A stretch of 7,242 bases of DNA, from assembly GCA_022712815.1 (NCBI GenBank), contig JAFLJW010000428.1, positions 1 through 7,242 on the forward strand, given 5' to 3'. The notes beneath the pieces are model-generated. The model worked only from the letters and a program-made list of their open reading frames with translations. It was not told the DNA's origin and searched no databases. The stretch is from Pseudodesulfovibrio sp. GTDB lineage: Bacteria > Desulfobacterota > Desulfovibrionia > Desulfovibrionales > Desulfovibrionaceae. Shown piece after piece: positions 1 to 5,895 of the stretch; position 1 is the first letter of the stretch; each line of letters opens with the position of its first letter. A program made the position numbers and the translations under genes.

Positions 1-753
1 CAGGAGCAGGAAGACAGAGTGACGGCCATCAGCCTTGACCTTTTCGATCTCGGCCTGCAGGGCGTCCTTGTGAGCATCCAGCATGGACAGGTCAACAACT
101 TCGAGCTGGCCAATGCCAAACTTGCTGCCAGCCATGTCAAAGTCCTTGTAATCGCGGAAGACCAACTCATTGGGAGTGGCACCGTCAACAGCAGACTTGA
201 CCTTGAACATTTCCATGCCCAGAGCCATGACGTCTGCGACATCAGCGATCTTGGCCAGAACCTCGACAGCTTCCTTGTCAGCATCAGTGGTGGTAACGGA
301 CTTGAACATGACGGTGTCGCTCAGGATGGCGCACAGCAGGATACCGGCAATATTGGCGGGCATCTCGACATTGTAGAAATCGTACATGTTCTTGAGTACC
401 GTGCCTGTACAGCCCACGGGCCAGACCCACATTTCCAGCGGGCCGGAAGTGGTGATATCACCAAGCTTGTGGTGATCGACGACGGCAACGAGCTCGCCCT
501 TGTCCAGATTGTCGATGGTCTGGGAAATGTCAGTGTGATCGACCAGAATGATCTGCTGATCGGTAGCATCGGTCACGATCTTGGGGGCGGTGAGGCCGAA
601 TTTCTCAAGTACGAAAGAGGTCTCCGGAGCAATTTCGCCCTGAGCGATAGCCTCGGCAGCCATACCACGCTTGGTGTACAGATCGGCAGCAGCAATCGCG
701 GAAGCGATAGTGTCAGTATCCGGGTTTTTGTGTCCAACAACCAAAATAGCCAT
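1..753 (-). CDS. ppaC: Manganese-dependent (family II, DHH) inorganic pyrophosphatase, 3' end cut off by window
   Basis: This cytoplasmic enzyme hydrolyses pyrophosphate to two phosphates. The first 251 residues are present; the family is usually about 305-310 long, so roughly the last 55 residues (the end of the DHHA2 domain) lie off the left edge. The N-terminus has the metal-binding motif VGHKNPDTD with His8, Asp12 and Asp14. Asp72 sits in VDHTD, the DHH triad is Asp93-His94-His95, and Asp146 is in ILSDT. These match the metal ligands known for Bacillus PpaC with a constant small offset. The ATG at 753 is fixed by a perfect AGGAGG seven bases upstream. The gene follows the PTS IIC gene by 94 bases and probably has its own promoter there, with a CRP/FNR-type palindrome. 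In a sulfate reducer the likely main substrate is the PPi released by ATP sulfurylase during sulfate activation; that role is inferred from family and organism type. Confidence 0.96.
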   Translation of the reverse strand, partial: MAILVVGHKNPDTDTIASAIAAADLYTKRGMAAEAIAQGEIAPETSFVLEKFGLTAPKIVTDATDQQIILVDHTDISQTIDNLDKGELVAVVDHHKLGDITTSGPLEMWVWPVGCTGTVLKNMYDFYNVEMPANIAGILLCAILSDTVMFKSVTTTDADKEAVEVLAKIADVADVMALGMEMFKVKSAVDGATPNELVFRDYKDFDMAGSKFGIGQLEVVDLSMLDAHKDALQAEIEKVKADGRHSVFLLL

Positions 754-760
754 ATCAAGT

Positions 761-766
761 CCTCCT
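761..766 (-). promoter_or_regulatory. Ribosome binding site of ppaC
   Basis: The minus strand reads AGGAGG, a full match to the anti-Shine-Dalgarno core, seven bases before the ppaC ATG. It settles the start codon and suggests strong translation. Confidence 0.9.
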
Positions 767-781
767 AAATTAAATGTATCC

Positions 782-787
782 ATGATA
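782..787 (-). promoter_or_regulatory. Candidate -10 element for ppaC
   Basis: The minus strand reads TATCAT, five of six matches to TATAAT. The hexamer 17 bases upstream (CTATTT) is a poor -35, which would fit an activator-dependent promoter served by the palindrome at 813-828. A start point near 775 would put the palindrome centre at about -45. A competing reading uses TTGAGA (830-835, five of six to TTGACA) as -35 with the weak TTCTAT (807-812) as -10. In that case the palindrome would lie in the spacer and act as an operator. The sequence alone does not decide. Confidence 0.35.
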
Positions 788-812
788 AGGGGATGTGCCT
801 TTGGAAATAGAA

Positions 813-828
813 TGTGACGAATATCACA
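813..828. promoter_or_regulatory. CRP/FNR-family operator-like palindrome upstream of ppaC
   Basis: The plus strand reads TGTGACGAATATCACA, a perfect TGTGA-N6-TCACA dyad, flanked by AA on the left and AT on the right. This is the consensus recognised by CRP and by several CRP/FNR-superfamily regulators. In Desulfovibrio relatives such proteins (for example HcpR) are predicted to control sulfate-reduction and nitrosative-stress genes. It lies in the only sizeable gap between the IIC gene and ppaC, centred 67 bases before the ppaC start codon. Which protein binds, and whether it activates or represses, is not visible. The stem is too short and lacks a proper T tract, so it is not a convincing terminator. 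Confidence 0.6.
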
Positions 829-847
829 ATCTCAATCTGCTGCCAAG

Positions 848-1522
848 CTAAAACCGGTTCCAAAAAGCGAAAAGAACGAAAAGGAAGACCCCAGTCGCAA
901 GAACGACGTAGGCTCGCTTGAGACGAAGTGCCATGAGGCCTCCGAGAGTGGCGGCAACCCACAAATGAGCCCACTTTATATCGACTGAAACCAACAGACC
1001 GGGATATAGTGTGAATATTGCCTGAAGCAGGTATTTCAACATGAGGATTGCGATAAAAAACGTTAACCATGACATGACAAAAGTCCTGGATAAAGACCGC
1101 AATATCAGAGCCCCAGGCAAATTGGGTGATTCAGGATTTCGCACCCAGGTAAGGAGCTGATTATAACTCCCCCGCTCTCGTTCCCGAAGAGCCGCTTCCA
1201 CTTTTGTCCCCAGCCACGCAAGAGGCATACTGGCAAAAAGCACCCCCATGATACGCGCCGGATGATCCAGTCCGAAATACGTTGTCAGCGAAAGGGCGGA
1301 AAATGTCGCCGCTGTAAGGTGGGGGGGGATAAATGTACCTACAGGAATCAGGTCAAGCCAGAAGAGTTCAAAGAAAATAGCGATGTAAAGACTTGTTGTG
1401 TAATCACCGGTAAAAGCACCCCAGAACAGCCCAATGACCAATGGACGTTCAAGAAGCCCTATGCTGATCGAATATCGAAACAGGGAAAAGAGAGCAAAAA
1501 AAAAGCGACCAGTGCAAACCAC
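848..1522 (-). CDS. PTS system, mannose-family IIC component (apparent N-terminal frameshift)
   Basis: This is an integral membrane protein with several hydrophobic segments. The family signature is clear: RPLVIG (residues 26-31), a GD pair (39-40), FEL (51-53) and PVGTFIPPH (60-68). In the mannose family, IIC forms the sugar channel together with IID. The open frame can start only at a GTG at 1522, which has no ribosome binding site and gives an odd N-terminus (MVCTGRFFF). A much better start is the ATG at 1545, three bases after the IIB stop and nine bases after AGGTGAGG. It is in another frame, and the two frames meet at a run of nine T (1504-1496 on this strand). A -1 shift there gives a 232-residue protein beginning MFVDNSFMWFALVAFFFALF, with a proper first membrane helix. 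This may be a sequence error, programmed slippage or a real mutation. No IID gene is present. The stop is TAG at 850-848. Confidence 0.85.
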   Translation of the reverse strand: MVCTGRFFFALFSLFRYSISIGLLERPLVIGLFWGAFTGDYTTSLYIAIFFELFWLDLIPVGTFIPPHLTAATFSALSLTTYFGLDHPARIMGVLFASMPLAWLGTKVEAALRERERGSYNQLLTWVRNPESPNLPGALILRSLSRTFVMSWLTFFIAILMLKYLLQAIFTLYPGLLVSVDIKWAHLWVAATLGGLMALRLKRAYVVLATGVFLFVLFAFWNRF

Positions 1523-1545
1523 ATGAAAGAGTTATCAACAAACAT
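1459..1545 (-). other. Out-of-frame N-terminal segment of the IIC gene
   Basis: From the ATG at 1545 this frame reads MFVDNSFMWFALVAFF, then passes the T run and ends at a TAG (1461-1459) after 28 codons. Up to the T run it looks like the start of a membrane helix that continues in the frame of the IIC body. After the T run the frame gives unrelated residues. I therefore read it as the true 5' end of the IIC gene, separated from the rest by one base, rather than as a small gene. A second in-frame ATG lies at 1524. Confidence 0.65.
1496..1504. repeat. Nine-base homopolymer (A9 on plus, T9 on coding strand) in the IIC gene
   Basis: The run marks the point where the IIC reading frame changes. 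In the frame of the ATG at 1545 the codons are GCT TTT TTT TTG, which contains the slippery heptamer T TTT TTG in the correct X XXY YYZ phase for -1 ribosomal slippage. Runs of nine or more A/T are also known sites of RNA polymerase slippage and of replication slippage. Confidence 0.85.
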
Positions 1546-1548
1546 GCT

Positions 1549-2013
1549 TTAAAACCTCACCTGAACAGGATCATTTGGAACACACCTGAAATCCAGTTCA
1601 ACCCCTTTCCTGAATAGTTGCCGAAGACAGCTCTCATCTTCATCCGAGAGTGCAACACTTGGAGATACTTGCTTTTTACCCGGACTGTAATGGACATTCC
1701 CGATATTCAGGACTTCAAACCCAAAACCTGAGTCAAATGCACGTTTGGCATCAGAACAGTTTGAAAAAAGGACAAGAATTTCCGTGGTATCCTTGTAAGA
1801 TGACAATTGTTTTACCTCGTCAGCCAGACCCTCTACATTAACAAAAAAACTGGTCACGGTCTGCGGAATGGCAAGGGACATGATTTCCTGCTGCAAGACA
1901 TCATTTGCCAACTCATCATTGGCGACAATAACGTTCTTCGCCCCGGTATACGGAAGCCATGTCTCTATTATCTGACCGTGAATCAAACGATTGTCTATGC
2001 GTACGAGAGTCAC
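1549..2013 (-). CDS. PTS system, mannose-family IIB component
   Basis: IIB is a cytoplasmic phospho-carrier that takes phosphate from IIA and passes it to the sugar bound by IIC/IID. The protein has 154 residues, near the family norm of about 160. It opens with MTLVRIDNRLIHGQIIETW, which holds the active-site motif RIDxRLIHGQ; His12 corresponds to the phospho-histidine of the family. The start is a GTG at 2013, ten bases after the IIA stop codon, with TAGG of the IIA end serving as a weak ribosome binding site. The open frame continues upstream through the IIA gene, but only this start gives the family N-terminus. The C-terminal end (RKGVELDFRCVPNDPVQVRF) is typical for IIB. The ribosome binding site of the IIC gene lies in its last codons, which suggests coupled translation. 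Confidence 0.92.
   Translation of the reverse strand: MTLVRIDNRLIHGQIIETWLPYTGAKNVIVANDELANDVLQQEIMSLAIPQTVTSFFVNVEGLADEVKQLSSYKDTTEILVLFSNCSDAKRAFDSGFGFEVLNIGNVHYSPGKKQVSPSVALSDEDESCLRQLFRKGVELDFRCVPNDPVQVRF
1555..1562 (-). promoter_or_regulatory. Ribosome binding site for the ATG at 1545 of the IIC gene
   Basis: The minus strand reads AGGTGAGG nine bases before the ATG at 1545 and lies inside the last codons of the IIB gene. The GTG at 1522 has only TAACTCTTTCAT in front of it and no Shine-Dalgarno sequence, so this site argues that translation of IIC begins at 1545. Confidence 0.7.
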
Positions 2014-2023
2014 GGTAACAAGC

Positions 2024-2464
2024 CTACTTTTTGACCTTTTTACGCAACATGGCACCAGCGACCTTAATCCCCTGTCGCCCGGCATCCTTAACTTTTTCGG
2101 ACAATGCATCGAGTGACATTGAACGGGATTGAAGCGTGGCAACAACCATTGGAAGGTTGACTCCGGTGATGACTTCAAGATTTTCCGATTTCATGAGGGA
2201 AAGGCTCATGGTAGTGGGCGATCCGCCGAAAAGATCGGTCAGGGCCACAACGCCCTTCCCTGTTTCCACGGAACGGATAGCCGAACGAATCGATTCCATG
2301 GTTTCGTCAACGCCCTGATTGATGTCCACACCTATGGGCAGACATTTTTCCTGGGGGCCAAGCACCATCTCGGCAGCCTCAAGAAGGGTTTTAGCAAACG
2401 AACCATGAGTGACAAGAACAACACCAACCATTGAATTATCATCTTTTTTAGACTTTGCAGCCAT
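2024..2464 (-). CDS. PTS system, mannose-family IIA component
   Basis: This 146-residue cytoplasmic protein has the EIIA-Man fold. The phospho-acceptor is His20 in VGVVLVTHGSFAKTL. Further family marks are LPIGVDINQG, VALTDLFGGSPTTMSL and NLPMV. Compared with ManX-type IIA it has an 11-residue charged N-terminal extension (MAAKSKKDDNS) and ends in lysine-rich MLRKKVKK. An internal ATG at 2431 would remove the extension but has no clear ribosome binding site. The ATG at 2464 is preceded by AGGA inside the rapZ stop region, seven bases away, so I prefer it. The gap to rapZ is three bases. IIA and IIB are separate genes here, unlike the fused IIAB of E. coli ManX. With no IID and no sugar-catabolic gene nearby, a sensing or regulatory role is as likely as sugar transport. 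Confidence 0.93.
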   Translation of the reverse strand: MAAKSKKDDNSMVGVVLVTHGSFAKTLLEAAEMVLGPQEKCLPIGVDINQGVDETMESIRSAIRSVETGKGVVALTDLFGGSPTTMSLSLMKSENLEVITGVNLPMVVATLQSRSMSLDALSEKVKDAGRQGIKVAGAMLRKKVKK

Positions 2465-2467
2465 TTT

Positions 2468-3349
2468 TTATCCTAATTCCATATGTCTGTGTTCAATTGT
2501 AACAGCATACCCTTTTTTCTTGAGGGTCGCCAGCACAGACTCGGCCACGGAAACAGATCGATGCCGCCCTCCTGTGCATCCGATGGCCAATGTGATTCGA
2601 TAACGACCTTCATCTGCGTAGAGCGGAAGCATATACGATATGAAATCCATAAACCTGTCATAAAATTCCAAACCGACTTTACTGCCAAGAACATACTCGG
2701 AAATAGCCTTATCCATGCCGGAAAGCGTCCTGAGTTCCTTTTCAAAATATGGATTGGGGAGAAAACGAAGGTCAAAAACAAGATCGGCTTCGGCAGGAAC
2801 ACCATACTTGAAACCAAAAGTAATGATGTGAACCCGCATTCCTCGGCCAAGTTCTTCGATGGCCGACCACTTGGTCTGAATAATCCGCCTCAGATCATGA
2901 ATCGAATAATCAGTGGTATCCAGAACCATCTCCGCATTCTTGCGAATGGATTGGAGCAGATTTTTCTCTTGCTCCAATGCCTGCTCAAGTCCCAGATCAC
3001 GGCTTTCGAGAGGATGCGGCCTGCGCGTTGTGGCATAGCGTCGCACAAGTTCACTCATCCGGGCTTCCATGAACAAAATCAAGGGGATAATACCCATATC
3101 AGCCAGCTCGCTCAAGGCATCATCCCAACCGTCAAGAAACTCTGGCTGGCGCAGGTCCATACCAAGGGCAAGCCCTCGATATTTTGAATCCTGTTTGAGA
3201 ATGAGTTCAGCTATCTTGGGAGACATGCCGGACGGCAATCCATCAATGCAGAAAAAACCCAAATCTTCAAAAACGTTAAGAGCGGTACTCTTCCCTGACC
3301 CGGAGATACCGGTCACAACAACGACTGGAAATGGATTGTTGGGAGTCAA
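2468..3349 (-). CDS. rapZ: RNase adapter / nucleotide-binding protein RapZ (YvcJ family), TTG start
   Basis: RapZ is a P-loop protein; in E. coli it binds sRNAs GlmY/GlmZ and guides RNase E to control glucosamine-6-phosphate synthase. The 293-residue product has a Walker A motif GISGSGKST at 14-22, RRPHPL at 109-114, TFGFKYG at 177-183, DLRFLPNPY at 193-201 and the C-terminal signature GCTGGRHRSV at 257-266. Length fits the family (E. coli 284). The start is TTG at 3349: no ATG or GTG is available in frame between the ptsN stop and the Walker A motif, and CAGG lies six bases upstream. The protein ends HRHMELG and lacks the lysine/arginine tail that E. coli RapZ uses to bind sRNA, so its RNA role here may differ. 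It sits 14 bases after ptsN, the usual neighbour, and three bases before the IIA gene. Confidence 0.95.
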   Translation of the reverse strand: MTPNNPFPVVVVTGISGSGKSTALNVFEDLGFFCIDGLPSGMSPKIAELILKQDSKYRGLALGMDLRQPEFLDGWDDALSELADMGIIPLILFMEARMSELVRRYATTRRPHPLESRDLGLEQALEQEKNLLQSIRKNAEMVLDTTDYSIHDLRRIIQTKWSAIEELGRGMRVHIITFGFKYGVPAEADLVFDLRFLPNPYFEKELRTLSGMDKAISEYVLGSKVGLEFYDRFMDFISYMLPLYADEGRYRITLAIGCTGGRHRSVSVAESVLATLKKKGYAVTIEHRHMELG

Positions 3350-3363
3350 GGGATACCTGCAAG

Positions 3364-3813
3364 CTAAATGTCTTTAAGAAGTTTCCACAGAGCATCAAAA
3401 CTATCGGCATCAAGAAACTCTTTACAAAAAGTTTCATCTTTCAACGTTCTGGAAATCTGTGCCAGCACGCGCAAATGCATGCCAGCCACTTGCTCTGGAG
3501 CCAGGACCAGGAAAAAAATGGTACACGGTTTATGATCAAGGGCATCAAATTCGACTCCCTCAACACTCCGCCCAACGATCACTATGACCTTTTCCAGATT
3601 TTCCAGCTTGCCATGAGGGATGGCAATGCCATCACCAATGCCGGTTGTACCAAGCTTCTCACGCTCAAGAAGGACACGGACCGCTTCGTCCGTGTCCATC
3701 TCGGAATATTTGTCGCCTAACGGAACGAGAAGTTCCTTGAGTACCTCCGACTTGTTGCCGGAGGTCAGATTGGGAAGGACGAGGTCCTTCTCCAGATAAT
3801 CACCAAGTTTCAT
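3364..3813 (-). CDS. ptsN: PTS IIA-like nitrogen regulatory protein (EIIA-Ntr)
   Basis: This 149-residue cytoplasmic protein is of the EIIA-fructose/mannitol fold. The phospho-histidine is His67 in IGDGIAIPHGK, the family signature, and the following EFDALDHKPCTIFFLVLAPE stretch is also typical. In E. coli PtsN receives phosphate from PtsP and NPr, and its phosphorylation state controls potassium transport, phosphate sensing and envelope stress. It does not transport sugar. The ATG at 3813 lies two bases after the hpf stop, with GGA in the hpf end as a modest ribosome binding site, so translation is probably coupled to hpf. Its partners PtsP, NPr, EI and HPr are not encoded in this window. 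Presence of both EIIA-Ntr and EIIA-Man in one operon means that two different IIA proteins could compete for the same HPr. Confidence 0.96.
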   Translation of the reverse strand: MKLGDYLEKDLVLPNLTSGNKSEVLKELLVPLGDKYSEMDTDEAVRVLLEREKLGTTGIGDGIAIPHGKLENLEKVIVIVGRSVEGVEFDALDHKPCTIFFLVLAPEQVAGMHLRVLAQISRTLKDETFCKEFLDADSFDALWKLLKDI

Positions 3814-3815
3814 AC

Positions 3816-4358
3816 TTAATATCCAGGGTCGATCAGGCCGTAATCGCCGTTCTTCCGCTTATAGATTACATTGACACCCTCGGTTTCAGCATTGCGAAAC
3901 ACGAGGAATTCATTTTCAAGAGTATCTAGCTGCATGGCAGCTTCATCAATGGACATCGGCTTGGGTTCATACTCGTCAGTACCGACAATCGTAGGGACAG
4001 AATCAGCAGTCAGTTCATCAAATGAAAGTATATTCATCTGCACCGACTTATTGCCACGTCCCTTCTTGCTACGACTCTTGGTCTTTTCACGCATCTTCCG
4101 AAGCTGCGCTTCCAGCTTGTCCAGCACCATGTCAATGGTGGAATACATATCTTCAGAGGCTTCATAAGCCGATACATGGATACCGTCTGCATTCAGAATA
4201 ATATCCGCCTTGTGACGAAACTTATCAACCTGCAAATTTACCTGGAGATCGGCCGTTGAATCGGGAACGTACTTCGCTACCTTTTCAAAACGCTTCTTAG
4301 CGTAGCCCTTGAGATGATCAGACGGCTCAAAGTTCTTGAAAGTGAAGCTGATGTTCAT
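3816..4358 (-). CDS. hpf: Long-form ribosome hibernation promoting factor
   Basis: The protein binds the 30S subunit in the mRNA/tRNA path during starvation. The 180-residue length marks the long form, which dimerises ribosomes to 100S by itself. Residues 1 to about 97 form the HPF/RaiA domain, beginning MNISFTFKNFEPSDHLKGYA and containing the basic segment KLEAQLRKMREKTKSRSKK at its end. A linker follows, and residues 133-180 are the C-terminal dimerisation domain (KPMSIDEAAMQLD, then FLVFRNAETEGVNVIYKRKN and GDYGLIDP). The start ATG at 4358 has a perfect AGGAGGT five bases upstream, the strongest in the operon. Gamma-proteobacteria carry a short HPF of about 95 residues at this place, so the long form separates this operon from theirs. 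The gene lies 36 bases after rpoN and two before ptsN. Confidence 0.96.
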   Translation of the reverse strand: MNISFTFKNFEPSDHLKGYAKKRFEKVAKYVPDSTADLQVNLQVDKFRHKADIILNADGIHVSAYEASEDMYSTIDMVLDKLEAQLRKMREKTKSRSKKGRGNKSVQMNILSFDELTADSVPTIVGTDEYEPKPMSIDEAAMQLDTLENEFLVFRNAETEGVNVIYKRKNGDYGLIDPGY

Positions 4359-4363
4359 ACGCT

Positions 4364-4370
4364 ACCTCCT
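4364..4370 (-). promoter_or_regulatory. Ribosome binding site of hpf
   Basis: The minus strand reads AGGAGGT, five bases before the hpf ATG. It is a complete match to the anti-Shine-Dalgarno sequence and predicts that hpf is translated more strongly than its neighbours. Confidence 0.88.
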
Positions 4371-4394
4371 GGTTGAAGAGTCTTGGCAAGCAGG

Positions 4395-5804
4395 CTAAAA
4401 GTACTGCTTGCGCTTGGAAGAGGAAGGAATACCCATTGCTGAACGGTATTTGGCTACGGTGCGCCTGGCGATATTCACCTCAAGTTCTTCCTTGAGTATT
4501 TCACCTATGCGTTCATCACTGAGCGGCTTCTTCGTGTCTTCACCTGCAATCATTTGCTTGATGAGAGCTTTTACACTCTCCGAACCAACCTGAGTTCCGT
4601 CATCCAGCTCCAAGGCACTGTTGAAAAAGAATTTCAACTCAAAAATACCATGCGGGGTGGAGACATACTTACTTGTCGTAATGCGACTCACGGTTGATTC
4701 GTGCATTTCGATGTCCTCGGCTACCTCCTTGAGAATCAAGGGTTTAAGCTTTGTCACACCATCTTCGAAAAAATCTCGTTGAAAGCCGACAATGCTCTCT
4801 ACCACTTTATACAATGTTCTCTGCCGCTGGTACAGACTTTTCATAAGCCACGCGGCAGATCGCATCTTTTCCTGAAAATATTCCTTTTCCTTGCCCGCCG
4901 CACCCTTCATGCTTTCCATGTAAAAGGTATTCATCTGGATTCTGGGCAACCCATCCTCATTGAGGATGATGACGAAATCTTCGCCAAACTGGTAGACATA
5001 AACATCCGGGCTGACATAATGCGGCTCAGTGCTGGAAAAATTAGTTCCAGGCATGGGGTCAAGGGTCTGCAACATATCCAGATATTCCTTGAGTTCATCC
5101 ATGGATATCTTGAACTTGCGTGCAAGTGGCTTGTAACGATTCTTTTCCAGATCTTCCAAGTGGTCACGAACAAGTGAAAGCAGGATCGGATCATCATATC
5201 CAAGCACATCCATCTGAACGAGCAAGCATTCCTGAGGCGTCCGTGCGCCAACGCCGACCGGATCAAGACGCTGCATGCGCATGAGGACCATTTCAACCTC
5301 TTCGTCCGTGGCCTGAACCATGGATTGAATTTCTTCAACAGAGGCCTGTAGGTACCCATTGCCATCGATATTTCCGAGGATTATCTCGCCAATGGCAATT
5401 TCATGTTTTGAAAAATTTGAAAGCCGCATCTGCCAGTTGAGATGACCTTCAAGGGAGGGTTTTGAAGCAAGTCTGGCTTCAAAAGAAAGACCTTCTTCCG
5501 GGACCTCGGTCTCACGGAAAGTCGCCTGCTTGGATGTGCTGGAAAATTCGCCAAGATAGTCTTCCCAATCGGCATTACGGACAAGTTCTTCCTCTGCCTG
5601 GGATTCTGTCAAGACCTCAGTGGATTCAGATACATCAATCTCAACCTCAGTCTCATCAAGGAAAGGATTTTCCAAGAGTTCCTGCTGAACAGTCTCAAGC
5701 AGTTCAAGGCGAGAGAGTTGCAACAGCTTGATGGCCTGCTGCAACTGAGGCGTCATAACTAGTTGCTGAGAAAGCTTGAGTTGTTGTCTAAGTTCCAAAC
5801 CCAT
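4395..5804 (-). CDS. rpoN: RNA polymerase sigma-54 factor
   Basis: Sigma54 directs RNA polymerase to promoters of the -24/-12 type and needs AAA+ enhancer-binding proteins to open DNA. The product has 469 residues, close to the 470-500 usual for the family. Region I at 1-50 is glutamine- and leucine-rich (LRQQLKLSQQLVMTPQLQQA). An acidic stretch (region II) follows to about residue 80, then the core-binding region. A helix-turn-helix lies around 358-381 (LKEVAEDIEMHESTVSRITT). The RpoN box ARRTVAKYR, which reads the -24 element, is at 446-454. The end SSSKRKQYF is also typical. I start at ATG 5804 (MGLELRQQLKLSQQ); an upstream in-frame TTG at 5819 is part of the TTGAGG ribosome binding site and is rejected. 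The gene has a 243-base upstream gap and probably its own promoter. Confidence 0.97.
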   Translation of the reverse strand: MGLELRQQLKLSQQLVMTPQLQQAIKLLQLSRLELLETVQQELLENPFLDETEVEIDVSESTEVLTESQAEEELVRNADWEDYLGEFSSTSKQATFRETEVPEEGLSFEARLASKPSLEGHLNWQMRLSNFSKHEIAIGEIILGNIDGNGYLQASVEEIQSMVQATDEEVEMVLMRMQRLDPVGVGARTPQECLLVQMDVLGYDDPILLSLVRDHLEDLEKNRYKPLARKFKISMDELKEYLDMLQTLDPMPGTNFSSTEPHYVSPDVYVYQFGEDFVIILNEDGLPRIQMNTFYMESMKGAAGKEKEYFQEKMRSAAWLMKSLYQRQRTLYKVVESIVGFQRDFFEDGVTKLKPLILKEVAEDIEMHESTVSRITTSKYVSTPHGIFELKFFFNSALELDDGTQVGSESVKALIKQMIAGEDTKKPLSDERIGEILKEELEVNIARRTVAKYRSAMGIPSSSKRKQYF

Positions 5805-5895
5805 ATTGTCGTGCCTCAAAGGCTAAGAATACATATTTTGCCATTTTTTAATTCATTTTACTTTTTTCCACTACAGCTATCTAATCCTGATAATG

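Noticed and set aside
19..768. Long plus-strand open frame of 249 codons
   Set aside because: It lies opposite ppaC, whose metal-binding motifs are unmistakable on the minus strand. The plus-strand product resembles no family and has no ribosome binding site; it arises from codon bias on the other strand.
813..828. Rho-independent terminator after the IIC gene
   Set aside because: The five-base stem is A/T-containing and short, and TTCTATTT is not a proper T tract. A regulatory palindrome explains it better.
831..845. Sigma54-like TGGCA-N5-TTGAG after the IIC stop, before ppaC
   Set aside because: The spacing is one base too short and the -12 GC is replaced by GA.
2483..3187. Plus-strand open frame of 234 codons
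   Set aside because: It is antisense to rapZ, which shows its Walker A and GCTGGRHRSV motifs on the minus strand. No family motif or ribosome binding site is seen.
5819..5819. Upstream TTG start for rpoN
   Set aside because: The TTG belongs to TTGAGG, which is the ribosome binding site for the ATG at 5804. The ATG gives the normal sigma54 N-terminus.
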